Below, in pieces: positions 43,759 to 55,363 of a DNA stretch of 64,000 nt (position 1 is the stretch's first letter; each line of letters starts with the position of its first letter). Below the pieces are notes generated by a model. That model saw only the letters and a program-made list of their open reading frames with translations. It did not search any database and was not told the DNA's origin. This stretch comes from Forficula auricularia. Lineage: Eukaryota; Arthropoda; Insecta; Dermaptera; Forficulidae. The stretch lies in the NCBI GenBank assembly GCA_024734495.1, contig JALMQS010000153.1, positions 5,605,294 through 5,669,293 of the forward strand, in the 5' to 3' direction. The translations under genes and the position numbers were made by a program.

Positions 43759-44428
43759 ATATATATATCATTTTGAAGGAAATTAAATGCTCTACCACTT
43801 CTTCACTGAGGACTTTTACTGTTAAACGAGGGGCTGAGGTGCTAGAGACAAAAGTTTGACAAAAAATATAGGATTTTTTTTTTTATACATAAACGATATT
43901 TGCGGGCGAATATCTCAAAAACCATAAGAAATAGCGAAAAGTTAAATGGAAGCAATCTTGTAGTAAATTTTATACACTTTTATTTTGCTAAGAATAACCT
44001 TTTCCCTACGATTCACCGTTTTTGAGATATAAGCAAAAACCGAAAAACGGGACATTTCAACCCCCCTTCCATCCTAAGCCAGGTAGCTAGGACTAGGGAC
44101 TTTTAGTATTTTTATTTCCTAACTACTCTAAACACATTCCATAAGAAAAAAATTATCTCTTCTTCAATGTTTTCTATACCTCTTTTTTGAGCGTTCCTTG
44201 ATTGGACTATAAGTTTTTAAAGGATTTTGTTCAATTTGTCATTGTTCGCCTAGTCTAACTTCTTTGAATATATTTTTCAAATAAATTCCTCACGTGATAT
44301 CATTCAAATAAAAATCTGGAATGCCAGGAATGTAATACTATTTAAATGATTAGATTTTTTTTATTATATTAGTAATACTTTTATACAATGATTAATCATT
44401 TCATTTGCTGTTCGAATTTCTATTTTAG
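43759..44428. other. Flank upstream of the first visible ABCG exon
   Basis: 43880-44060 carries repeat-like AATATCTCAAAAACCATAAG and TTTTTGAGATATAAGC words. 44100-44428 is AT-rich and leads into the acceptor TATTTTAG. No coding exon seen. Confidence 0.45.
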
Positions 44429-44547
44429 GTAAAAAAGACAATTCTCAAAGGGATCAATGGCCAATTCCGTGCTGGCGAATTAACAGCGATTATGGGCTGC
44501 TCTGGAGCGGGCAAAACTACCCTAATTAAAATTCTCTCAGGCTACAG
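44429..44547 (+). CDS. ABCG-family transporter, exon with Walker A
   Basis: First visible exon of an ABC transporter subfamily G half-transporter (ABCG1/ABCG4-like; family members export sterols or other lipids at membranes using ATP). It is 119 bp between the acceptor TATTTTAG and donor CAG|GTAAGC. The peptide starts [20 protein letters not shown] and contains the Walker A loop [10 protein letters not shown], then IKILSGY plus two bases of an Arg/Ser codon. The order '[25 protein letters not shown](T/S)TLxxxLxGYR' is diagnostic of ABCG1/4 relatives. Phase 0 at the start, phase 2 at the end. Upstream exons with the N-terminus are not in evidence, and the 100-N gap lies only 670 bp upstream. 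Confidence 0.94.
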
Positions 44548-45886
44548 GTAAGCTTAACTTTTTAAGAGTAAAAATTAGATGAGCGGCTATTTAATTATCC
44601 TCGTCCAAAATGGTAGTTATCTGCTCTTATTAAACGAGCAAAAATTGTATATTATATTTTTTTTATTTTGAAAACGGCTCTACCGATTTTAATGAAATTT
44701 ACGAGTTAGGGGGCTTTTGGGTTGACAATTCGATCTGTCACGTTCTCATCTTCGGCTAAATTAATTTTGACGGGTTTTTTGTTAATTGAAATAATTATTC
44801 ACAGGTGGTTGTCTTGATAAAAATGTATAATTACATTTTTATTCAATTTCCTTTTAATAAATAATTGTTTTTTCAATTTTAAATCCCACAATGATTTTAT
44901 ACCAAATAAAATTATATATTAAAAGTAAGCAATTTAGTTGATTATAAAGCGAGTTTTAAATCCCACAAACAGTTCATAAGAAATATTATTATATATTAGA
45001 ATTTTCCAAATTTAATTAATTATAAAACTCGATGAATTGTTTTTTAATTAAAAAAAATAATTATACGGAACTTATTTATATAGTTATGCTATATACACAT
45101 AATCTGTGGGCCACTAGAGGGCTAGAAATGCAAAAACTGGGTGCGAATAGTTGTGGGGGAACAGGAGGTGGGGGTGAAGCCCAACTTAGCAAAGTAGCTG
45201 TATAATTTTAGGTTATATAACATTTATGTTTTGTTGCTGTTTTATAAGTGCTCCATATCGCTTGTACAACATCAATACAACATAACAGTTGTAAAACCTA
45301 AAATTATACAGCTATTTTGCTAGTAGGGGAGGGATCTGGAGTGGGGTGAAGTGCGGGGTTTCGGGGGCGGGGTTTTCAGGGGCCGTCTACTACATATATT
45401 TGTATTTTTATCAGAATTTTAAATTAAAAATAATATTAATAAATAGCTTTTAACTGAAGCAAAAAGTTACCGAGCATTGCTCGGTGGCTCCAGGTACTAT
45501 ACTTTAAAGATCAAAAAATCGGATATTTGATCATTTTAAAATGAAATGAATTGATATAATTTTAAGAAAATTTGGACTATTGGATACTAATGTTGTATCC
45601 AATAAAACATTGTATCATTCATATTTTATTGAAAGAAACACCTCATTCGCGACCTATAAGTGGTATAAGTATGGTCCCATTGATCCTCATACTCTTTGTC
45701 AGAAATCACAGTTAGTATATGGTGTATTTAAGCTGAATTAAAAAACAAATTAATCAGGGTTACCTCTTCTTGATATAAATAAACCTATATATAAAATAAA
45801 TACAAATTCTTTTTTAAAACAGTCTGGAAACGTTTATTACATGTTCAAATGTTTCGGGAGAAATCCTTCTCTCTTTATCAATAGTC
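44548..45886. other. ABCG intron 1, first part: repeat fragments
   Basis: 44606-44770 is the inverted copy of 23215-23370. 45195-45325 is an inverted repeat (TAGCTGTATAATTTTAGGTT mirrored). 45380-45490 contains the ACCGAGCATTGCTCGGT hairpin end. 45740-45886 resembles the Penelope-type 3' fragment with degenerate hammerhead-like motif. Confidence 0.55.
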
Positions 45887-47246
45887 CAGGCAAATTACGA
45901 TATTAACAGGAAATAATTACCGGTAAAGTTTTTATTGCTGGAATACCTTTATTGGTACTTCAATATTACTACCCTAAGTTTTCAACCAAATCTGTGTTGT
46001 GGAAATTTTTCTACTCGCCTCAAAATGAGAAAATTTCGGACTTTTTTCAGTTTTTCTTGAATAAATCTAAAACGGCTTATCAAATCAAAAACATTTTTTT
46101 AGATTAATTAAAGCTCTTTAAATTACGCATAAAATGATAAAGATTTAATCTATTTAGGTTTAGCAGATGCGGTACTAGCGCCTGTCAAAAAACAACCCCG
46201 GGATCACTTTTGAATATCCCTAAAACTCGTACTTTATTTTATTTTTCCCCATTTTGACAACGAAGGAGCACGTTTTCGAAAAAGACCACTCTATACATTT
46301 CTAAACTAGATTAAATTTGATACAAAATCAATAAAGTTTCATTTTAATTGATTAATGGTAACATGAGGTTGAAGTTTTGAAAAAAATCGCAGTTTTTCCT
46401 TCATAAAATGAAAATCACTCATCCTAGAAACTTGATTCCTATATCATTGTCTAGGAAATTCTATTTACTTGAACGTTTACCTGGACCACTTTTTTGATAA
46501 AAGTCTTAGATTTATAGATATTCTACATTTTCCGGACAGGATTTGATCCGAATCCTCAAAAGCGACATGGAAAATGCTAGATATCTTTAAACCTAAGAGT
46601 TTAAAAAAAAAGTGATCAAAGTAAAAGTTCAAGTCAACAAAATTTACTAGAGAATAAGAAAAGAATGAAGTTTCTAGAATGAGTGGTTTTCATTTTATGA
46701 AGGAAAAACTAAAATTTTTTACAAAAGATTGCATTTTTCAAAACTTCAACCTCATGTTACCAATATCCAATTATAATGAAACTTTATTTAAATTGTAGCA
46801 AATTTAATCTAGTTTAAAAATGTACAGAGTTGTCTTTGTCGAATACGTGCTCCTTCGTGGTCATAATGGGGAAGAATCGAAGAAAGTATGAGTTTTAGGA
46901 TATTCAAGATTGATCCCGGGGGCTGTTTTTTGACAGGCGCTAGTACCGGTTCTACTGAACCGAAATAGATGAAAATGTGATCATTTTACTCGTAAATTAA
47001 AGAGCTTTAATTTAAATAAAAAATATCTTTTTGATTTGATAATCCGTTTTAGAGTTATTCAAGAAAAACTGAAGAAACTCGGAAATTTTCTCATTTTGAG
47101 GCGCGTAGAAATATTTCCACAACTCATATTTGGGGGAAAACTTAGGGTGGTAATATTGGAGTACCAATAAAGGTATTCCAGCAATAAAATATTTGCTGAG
47201 AATTATTTTCTGTTTATGCCATTTTTTCACGTAATTTGCCTGGACT
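45887..47246. mobile_element. Foldback element with TAGTCCAGGC ends
   Basis: About 1.36 kb, ends TAGTCCAGGCAAATTACG / CGTAATTTGCCTGGACTA; nearly palindromic about 46.55 kb (AGGTTTAGCAGATGCGGTAC ... GTACCGGTTCTACTGAACC; AAAACTCGTAC ... GTATGAGTTTT). It has inserted into a Penelope-type 3' fragment, whose halves meet at TTTATCAA and CAATGG. A truncated sister ends at 54813. The minus frame at 47012 is a by-product. Confidence 0.8.
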
Positions 47247-47735
47247 ACAATGGAAGTTTGGAAAAATGTTCCTTTTGTAAATATTTATATTTTTTATTTT
47301 TATTCAAGGTATAATTTCACCTCCAAGACAAAATCTAGCATTGTCTATTTTCAAAATATTTATTTGTTTCTTTATCTTTCATTTTTAAAGCAACGAATTT
47401 TATGTTTTTTAAATTCCAATGATAAAGGGAGGATCACTGCCGAAACGTTTGGTCTTTTAATAAATGTTTTCATAATGATTTATAAAAAAAAATTATATTT
47501 ATTTTACTCCTCTAAATCACTTTCTGACGAATGGTACGAACGCATCATTATTTACATTAAGCTACGTTTTGTCTCACCTTCAAAATCGGGCTTTAAAAAT
47601 GTTTAATAGAAATTTATAAAATAATGTCAAATATGTATTAAAAAACGTGAATTATTTGGCTAAATGGACATCTAGTTCCCGAAGCCAATTAAATAAAAAA
47701 AACAAAAAACAAAAAAAAAACGTGAATCATTATTA
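47247..47735 (+). repeat. Penelope-type 3' fragment, second half
   Basis: TTTTTATTTTTATTCAAGG, TCCAAGACAAAATCTAGCAT and TTTTCAAAATATTTATTTG also occur near 19250-19345. Then comes GATAAAGGGAGGATCACTGC, CGAAACGTTTGGTC (degenerate hammerhead-like, 47432-47457). The 118-codon plus frame across it has no known domain. Confidence 0.5.
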
Positions 47736-47846
47736 AATATAATAATAAAACTTGAATAAGATACGAGGTAGGTTTCACAGTTTTTTTTTTTTTTTTTTTT
47801 TTTGTGAAACCTACCTTGTATCTTACTCAAGTTTTATTATTATATT
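47736..47846. repeat. Hairpin with poly-T loop
   Basis: Arms of about 40 bp (AAACTTGAATAAGATACGAG, GTAGGTTTCACA) are mirrored almost exactly on either side of a T23 run (47781-47803). Confidence 0.85.
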
Positions 47847-48695
47847 AAAATGTTTCACCTAGAACCAACACCGAACTCCTTAAAAATTATTATTAACTAC
47901 TTTTTTTTTTTCTAATCACGAAAGAAGATGTTTATCATGTTGTTGTTCAAGGTATATAATTACTTATTTGTCATACGCATATAAATTTTAAATAGAATGT
48001 TTGAATAAGAAAAAAAAATGGGACAAGTAATTATTAATATTAAACAAGGAAACGAACTTTATACCAAGAGCCTGTCATGATGTTTTAATGTGTCGAAACG
48101 TAGCTAATCGGAAATGAAGTGTTTCATTTAGAAAACCTATTTAGGTAAGTCCAAATTCCTATTTCAATAGTATTTTTTGTATATATCAACGGTTCTCAAT
48201 CTGTGAGCCACGAGATATTTATTATCTGAAGAGAGGGGCGGAAGGAATGAACAAAAGGCGGGGAAACTAGTTATTGATATGAAGAAAATAACATACAACA
48301 CGTTCTGATAGGAAAATTTTACGTCTAGAAGTATTTATAGGTATTGTTCAAAATTGCCACAATTTTTCACCATAGTCGGTAACTTACGCCATCGCACTCG
48401 GACCCCTATAGTCAGCATTTGCTACTACACTCCCCACCAACATTTTTTCTCTCGAGACCCTGGCGACCGCGCCAAACTAGTTCTTATGCATACAACTTTC
48501 ACAGGGTAAACATCTATTAAAATTACTCAATGTGTGCTATTGGCTAGTTGTATGGGCCTGAAAGGTTCTGCAATGTATATGTATTTTGGCGCCCGCTCGC
48601 TTGGTGACCAGCAAAAAACATATTCAAACCTTTGCCCTAATCCACATGCGGCAATAATCTAAGGTTTTTTACACTACACAATCGCTAAGCCACGC
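47847..48695. other. ABCG intron 1: MITE-like sequence, no gene
   Basis: 47847-47885 carries the recurring word GGTGTTGGTTCTAGGTGAAAC (minus). 48186 onward (CAACGGTTCTCAATCTGTGA) resembles a hAT-MITE end, and 48590 (GGCGCCCGCTCGCTTGGTGA) may belong to the same element. No host exon recognised. Confidence 0.4.
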
Positions 48696-49043
48696 TTAGC
48701 AAAAAACCTGTTTAATTTCTAATCCTTGCATACGGCAAGAAACACACCCAAACTTTTCTGGGCAAGCAGCCCCGGACTTGGAGCGTCGAGCATAGACGCC
48801 TAGCACCCGCCCACTCAGCGCATCAGTTGTTGGAAAGACGGTCAGGTGAAGGGAGTTCCAGTCTCTAGATGTCATAGGGATAAATGAATTGGCGAATGCG
48901 TTTGTTCGATTAGTATCTAGTTTAAGCGCGTAGGGGTGTTGAATTTTAGAAAATAACCTCGACTTTAATAGAGCGGTTTGAGAGAAAGCTCTCAAGCAAC
49001 TTGCAGAGGCTCGGGGGGAGGCCAAATGCAGGTAATTTGGCAA
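48696..49043 (-). pseudogene. LINE reverse transcriptase C-terminal fragment
   Basis: The minus strand reads TNRTNAFANSFIPMTSRDWN then SLHLTVFPTTDAL, aligning with the same block of the LINE at 6838 (SFANTYIPMTSRNWNSLPAS). The last part of the frame (GVYARRSKSGAACPEKF) is not LINE-like. It is a diverged, truncated relative inside ABCG intron 1. Confidence 0.65.
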
Positions 49044-50224
49044 GAAGATTTTTGTGCCAGACTTGATCTAAGGCCTTTGAAACAATCCTTTTACACAAGG
49101 GTGAGGGTATGATTCGTTTTTTAAGGACGAATTTAAAAATACATTTTTTGACTTTTCCGTTTGTCGTGTTTAAACTATATACACATTTATGTACAGCCAG
49201 TACTATTATATATGAATAAATAATAAGATTGTAGGCAGTTATAAGAAGATTTTCAAATTAGATCTTTGAATCTATGTGAATTTGGCGGTTGGAACACAGT
49301 GAGGGAATGATTTTTAGGGTATTTACTTGAACATATGTTTTTTATTTGTGATAAAAAAGATAAATTTGTTTTATAATTTGGTACGCCTAGGGATGTAGTT
49401 TAATAAAAAATTATTTGTTACGATAACTTAGGATCCTATTTCACAGGAATCAACAAGGACATCAATTTCGATTTTTTTTTTGATAATCAGCCATAAATAT
49501 TTCAGGTATAAGCCTATCTTCAGTTTTTTTTTCCTCTGTGAACTCCTGAAGATGGGCTTATACTTCGAAATATATATACCTAGAGTCGTGCTATAAACAA
49601 GTGTTTTATATTTTAAATTTGAAAAAGTTTCTAAAATTTTTCAAAATTTTCTTTATTTTATTTGAAAAGTTTCAACAAGAACCCAAACCATTCTCCCTTA
49701 ACAAAATTAATAGCTTTCTCTCGTTCGTAAAACAAAGCTTCTAATAATTTTTATATATTTTTTAATCAATCCATTCATTTGGTTGATGATAAATAAACAT
49801 TAATTAAAAAAAAAACCCAGTCATGCGATTGCAATATTCTATAGAATATAAATGTGAAAGTAAAAATGCCTTTGTTAATAAATTTAATAAAGGATGGTTT
49901 CTTTTTGCAATCAAGATTAAGTAAAAATGAAATTAAACTTGAAAATTATTTTTAATTGCAATTAAGTTCAAAACTTTGTGCACAGCGATGCCCCTTGATG
50001 ATGGCCAAAGCTGGTCAAAACGTAAAAAAATATTTCTATTTGTTAAAATATATGTACAATATTGGCACCTCCGATATGACATCAGCGCCACTCAGGTGTT
50101 GACTATCTTAACTTAATTTATTACTCCCTTCGTTTTCTACTCGAGTTCATGTAACTTACTATATATTAATTTTTAAGGATTTAGGTGTCGGTTCTAGGTG
50201 AAACATTATAAGTAACTTACAAGG
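49044..50224. repeat. ABCG intron 1: hammerhead-like pair near 49.5 kb, otherwise unassigned
   Basis: 49480-49585 holds an inverted pair: minus CTGAAGATAGGCTTATACCT then GAAATATTTATGG; plus CTGAAGA (49546), GGGCTTATACTTC, GAAATATATATACC. 49998 has a weaker CTTGATGATGGCCAAAGC, TGGTCAAAACG. The rest is AT-rich. Confidence 0.5.
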
Positions 50225-51040
50225 AGCTAAGGAGGAACAGCTAGGCTAGAAAAGCAGGAGTGGGGTGTCTCCAGTCAGGACAGGCATTTCCCCTGCAGCC
50301 GCCATCTTGCGATTGGTACAAAACCTTCTCTTCCCATCTGAACGTATGTTAATAATGGTATCCATCTTTAAGACAGTTCTTTTTATTATTAACAGTGATA
50401 AAAAACAAGTTTGATTTTCTTCATATATTTTTTGTTTTTTATTAAAATTGTTTATGTTTTAGATTAGACTGTATATAGTTTTAATTTTTCCTTTAAAACA
50501 ATAAACTAGTTTCAAGTTTTTTGACACTACAGTTAGGTTAATTGACGCACTTTACGGGTATTTATTCTATTTCTCGGGTTCCAAATATTATTATTATATT
50601 AATTTGCAGCGCACATACAAAATTCGGATACATACATACATATATATAAACTTTTGAACGGAGGGTGGTTTTGTGGTCTAAGGACCATGATCGGAGAAAT
50701 TGTGATGGAATTTTTCGGAAGTTGCACCATGAGAGTGAGCCCAATAGGTATATTTCTTCGAAATCTACCTAATAATGGGTACGAGTGCGCTCTTTTGTTT
50801 TATCAAATTTTTACTGAAAGTAGCTATTTAAATTCATTGGAGATCTAAGAAATAGCATTTTTGAATATTTATTTATAAATATGTTCTATTTAAGAACCTC
50901 TTTATTTAAAGATATATAGTTTAAACTATAAGATATTAGCATTGCTCTTATGGTATTCTCTATTCTTTTCTAATTCCAAGATGGCGGCTGGTGACGTCAG
51001 GTGGAGACACTTTCTCGAGCTAGCCTTCCCTCCCTCTAGT
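50225..51040. repeat. Inverted repeat with CCGCCATCTTG
   Basis: 50230-50330 (AGCTAGGCTAGAAAAGCAGG, GTGTCTCCAGTCAGGACAG, GCCGCCATCTTGCGATTGG) is mirrored at 50980-51040 (AAGATGGCGGCTGGTGACGT, CAGGTGGAGACAC, GAGCTAGCCTTCCC). A non-autonomous element of unknown type; frames at 50562-50848 are not genes. Confidence 0.55.
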
Positions 51041-51047
51041 AATTCTC

Positions 51048-51220
51048 TGAGGAGAATTTGCATAGGTTAGGTTTCACAAAGGTTTTCATTTGAACTCCTG
51101 ATGATGGGCTAATAACCCGAAATATATATCGAGTGAATCAAACTCAAAAAAAAACATACATTTGTTTTAATATTTCCTTTTGTGAAACCTAACCTAGAAA
51201 ATTCTCCTCATAAGTTACTT
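51048..51220 (+). mobile_element. Small element carrying one complete hammerhead-like motif
   Basis: Inverted ends GAGGAGAATTTGCATAGG / CTAGAAAATTCTCCTC and TTAGGTTTCACAAAGG / CCTTTTGTGAAACCTAA enclose TTTGAACTC, CTGATGA (51098-51104), TGGGCTAATAACCC, GAAA (51119-51122), TATATATC and GAGTGAATCAAACTC. Stem I is visible: GAGT...TCAA pairs with TTGA-ACTC. Confidence 0.72.
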
Positions 51221-52298
51221 ACTATATATTGCTTTTTCCTCATGTACTATTCTATTTATTGTAATAATGTGCAATCTTAATAAATCGCTTTATATATTTT
51301 ATCTATAAAATTATCTATCATTGTGATATTCCGCTATCCACACCTTTTATACCTCTTAACAAACTTAATTATTTTTATTAATTCTGGTTGCAAATAAAAA
51401 TCAACTTTTTTACCTGAATTTAAAATTAATAATATGGGTATGGGACCACCCCTAAGATACCACCTATCCGATAAAAAAGAATCATCGAAATCGATCTACG
51501 TGTCAAAAAGTTCTCACTGAACATACATAAAAATGAATAAATAAATAAATAGTTAGGTATCTTGACCACCTTGGAGCTATACTGATCCAAACGCAGAAAG
51601 AATCATTAAAGTCGGTTCATAAACAAAGAAGTTATGGGTGAACATACATAACAAAAAAGGTCCAATACCAATGAAATTTATATGGTACCAATCGGAAATT
51701 AAACTGAACCCAATGCAAAAAAATCATCAAAATCGGTTCACAATTGGTGAAGAATTTTAATAATAAAGCAATTGTCTGAAGCTTTTTTCAATACAAAATC
51801 AAGCAAAATTTGTTAAGTTCCAAACTACTTAAATAGCTTCACCACTACTAACTTTTTACTCAATTATTTTTCTGAAGATACTTCATTAGATCAAAAAAAT
51901 TGAAATGCCTGACAGCCCTTAATATATGATTATATGCAGTCTTTTTATTTTACTGCTGATGATTATGGACGGGCATAAAAGATTTAAAATGTGGATTAGA
52001 AACAACCCTTTTAAAATTGTTTGCAAATTTTGCCGATTTCTATCAAAATTGCGTGGGTCAGGGTTAAATTGAAGCTGCGACTCTTGAGTTGCGTCTACTC
52101 AAGGCTACAAGCAAGGATTAAATAACGGAACCCAGGTGCCAGATTCATGCACTGCTGCTCTCATATGTCGAGTGTACCACAATGTCACCAATGAATAGGC
52201 TACTCAGGCAATTTTATGAACAGATAGAATTTATGTTTTTAAAGAAGCTAATTAAGTTTGCACTTTTTTTGTTATTTAATAAATGTGCGGGTGAACAA
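51221..52298. other. ABCG intron 1: dispersed repeat, no gene
   Basis: 51420-51780 matches 18640-18800 (ATGCAAAAAAATCATC, AATCGGTTCACAATTGG). 51781-52298 has no recognised feature. Confidence 0.45.
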
Positions 52299-53174
52299 TT
52301 TTTACTTTACCATGCAGGGTATGGTCAAGTATTGTAATCGTGCATGAAAAAAGTGGTTTTTCCTTCTTTTTTTCGAAATATCTCAAAAACGGCTGAAACT
52401 ATTTCGATTACAAAAATTGAGCAAAACCTTGGCATTTCTGTCTACAAAAAAGCTCTAATAAGTGAACATCGAAAAAATTATATTTTTCGAGATAATAATA
52501 GTTTAGTCAAAATGTAAGTTAGTTAGTCTGTCTGGTTGTCTGTTTGTCTGTCTTTTAGTTAGTCCGTGTTACCAAATTTTTGTGGACGAGCTAACTCAAA
52601 AACTAGTGGGAATATCGAAACCAAATTTCCCACGTAGTTTTGGTCCATTGAGATTAAAAGCTGATTAGATTTTGGTGCACATCGACCCAAAATTAAGGGG
52701 ATGGAAGGAGGGTTAAAAACTAAAAATCTAGGGCATTTGAGCAAATTCAACCAAATTTTGGATACATAATCAGTGGACCCCAGAAGGATAAAAATGCAAA
52801 AACTAACTGCCCAAAATGGGGGAGGGAGGGGGGGTGTAGGGTCAAAAAATGAAAATCTTGGCCATTAATCAAACTCAACCATTTTGTGTATACATAATCA
52901 GTGGGGCCCCAGAAATCTAAAAATGCAAAAACTAACCCCCCAAAATGGGGGAGGGGGTGTGTGTAGGGTCAAAAATTGAAAATCTAGGCCCTTGTTTTAA
53001 ACTCAACCAAATTTTGTATACATAATCAGTGGGACCCCAGGAGTCTAAAAATGGAAAAACTAACCCCCTCCCCTATATGATTAATAAATAATTTTATTAA
53101 ATATTAAATATAAGTGAGGGGCCAGGTTGTATGGTAAAGTCAAGTGGATGGCCACATCAGAACACGTCAGCTCA
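52299..53174 (+). mobile_element. Family-A MITE, copy 6 (most complete)
   Basis: An 876 bp copy: TTTTTACTTTACCATGCAGG at the left, GGTTGTATGGTAAAGTCAAG with tail at the right. The body has three repeated modules around TTTTGTATACATAATCAGTG separated by G-rich runs. Confidence 0.88.
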
Positions 53175-53449
53175 TTTTCATTAGAATCTGATCGAGAAAA
53201 GTGAGCAAAAAGGCCACGGATAGATGATCTGTTGCCAAATACAAGTCGAGACCTGTTGTAGACTATTAGAGATTAAGGTAGTAGTTTTTTCACAAATGCA
53301 AAAATTTAAGAAGTCTTTGAAACTTAGAATATAAGTCATTAAAAGCATAATAAACACACTGTTAAAATTTGAAGACGATTTACCACACCAAACATGAAAT
53401 AATTGCAATTAAAAATGAAATCTTTTACATATGGTAGATTGGGAAAGGG

Positions 53450-54813
53450 TGGGGAAAATGATCATTATTTTATTTTTTTCATTTCATGGAAAATGTTGGA
53501 TAAATATAAGAGTTTTATCAAAAAAGTGGTCCAAGTAAACGCTCAAGTCAATAAAATTTACTAGAGGATGAGACAAAAATCAAGTTTCTAAGAATAGTGG
53601 TTTTCATTTTATGAAGGAAAAACTGCAAATTTTTTTGCGTGTCGCAAAAAATACTTTCTTTTTCAAGAGTTTTCCTTTTTACATATGATAGAAACCCTAA
53701 AAACAATTTATAATATTTTATTTATTATTATTTATTATAATAATTTTGGAGGAAGATTAATTATAACTGCGCCCCAGAGCATAACGAGAAAAATTGGAAT
53801 TTTCTAGATAATCAAAATAAATAAAACACTAAATTATAATAATATAGAAAATAAATCCTGGAAAATATTCGATAAATTATAGCAATTAATGATAATAAGG
53901 AAAATAAATCCTTTGGTCTTGTTCAAGGTTTTGAGTAATTTTTTGTTTCAGATAAAGCTAGAATAAAATGTGGAGGGGGGGGGGGGGGGGGGAACTGAAG
54001 ATTGACAAGAAAATTAATTTAATAAACAATTTATTTTAAAAGCTTTTTCCAGTGTAGAGACGTTTTTTCAATGTTTTTTGAGTATCCTTCTAAACCTCAT
54101 CAATCCATATATGATTTGAATTACCATATATGCAGTGTCGTATACGCTGAGAACCCCCCCCCCCCTCCAGAGGCAGAACCTATCTATCTGTCAAATCTAA
54201 AGTTAAGTAAACAGCATGAGATAGGAATCAAGTTTCTAGGATGAGTGGTTTACATTTTATGAAGGAAAAACTGCGAATTTTTGCAAAAAATTGCAGTTTT
54301 TCAAAACTTCAACCTCATTGCGGTACGGGTTATCATAATCCAATTAAGATGAAACTTTGCTTCAATTCTAGCAAATTTAATCTAGTTTAAAAATGTATAG
54401 AGTGGTATTTGTCGAAAACGTGCTCCTTTATGGTCAAAATGGGAAAAAATCGAAAAAAGTACAAGTTTTAGGGATATCAAAAGTGATCCCGGGGGTGTTT
54501 TTTGACAGGCGCTAGTACCGGTTCTACTAAACCTAAATAGATGAAATTGTTATCATTTTACGCGTAATTTAAAGAGCTTTAATTTATCTAATAGATATCT
54601 TTTTGATTTGATAAGCTGTTTTAGAGTTATTCAAGAAAAACTGAAAAAACTCCGAAATTTTCTTATTTTGAGGCGCGTAAAAAAATTTCCACAACACAGA
54701 TTTGGGGGAAAACTTAGGGTAGTAATATTGGAGTACCAATAAAGGTATTCCAGGAATAAAATCTTTATTGGGAAATATTTTCTGTTAAAATCGTAATTTG
54801 CCTGGACTATAGC
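53450..54813. mobile_element. Foldback element, diverged sister of 45887-47246
   Basis: The right end CGTAATTTGCCTGGACTATA is shared with 47246. The interior shares GGCGCTAGTACCGGTTCTAC and TCAAGAAAAACTGAAAAAAC. The left side is rearranged: 53520-53640 holds one arm of the core hairpin, followed by unrelated AT-rich DNA with a G20 run at 53974. Confidence 0.6.
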
Positions 54814-55170
54814 TACTTTCAAGAATGCTTACAGATTTTTAGATCAATGGGTTGCATAGTTAGAGGGGCATCTGTGCATATGTTCAAGTCCAGACCTGTT
54901 TCAGACTAGTAGAATTTAATATTTCTAGAAACAGTATTTTGACTCTAGGTAAGTAAATATTAATTCGAAATGAATATCATATTTAAATATTTATTATTTA
55001 AAACTATTAATTCACCGAAAGTTCAAACAGCGTACCTCGTCTTAAAAAAGTTTAACTTTTTCCTCAAATTGAGCCCTCATAAAATTCAACACAGCCGAAA
55101 ATAATAATAATAAAATTATAGTAATTAAATATAATGCAAATTACTAATTGAATTTACACACTTTCCCTAG

Positions 55171-55363
55171 ATTAGGGGGAATTACTGGTCATTTAGGAGT
55201 GAACGGAACATTTCCTCGGAATGAAAGAATTCTCCGTAAATATTCGTGCTATATTCGCCAAGAAGAGATCCATCAGCATTTCCTGACAGTGGACGAGCTC
55301 CTGGAACTTGTGGCCCAGCTGAAATTACCTCCCAGCACAACCAAAGAAGAGAGACAGAAACTG
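55171..55363 (+). CDS. ABCG-family transporter, exon with Q-loop
   Basis: A 193 bp exon between acceptor TTTCCCTAG and donor CTG|GTGAGA. Its first base completes the codon left by exon 44429-44547. Peptide: LGGITGHLGVNGTFPRNERI, LRKYSCYIRQEEIHQHFLTV, DELLELVAQLKLPPSTTKEE. The NG turn, [SV]-C-Y-I-x-Q-[DE] Q-loop and H-x-L-T-V-x-E-x-[LM] helical-domain entry are in the ABCG order and spacing. It ends in phase 0. The minus frame over it is a shadow. Confidence 0.94.

Noticed and set aside
43776..43858. Candidate upstream ABCG exon
   Set aside because: No similarity to the ABCG N-terminal region and no acceptable donor before the acceptor at 44427.
47250..47606. 118-codon open frame in ABCG intron 1
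   Set aside because: Lies across a Penelope-type 3' fragment with a ribozyme-like motif; composition is Phe/Tyr/Lys-rich as expected of AT-rich non-coding DNA.
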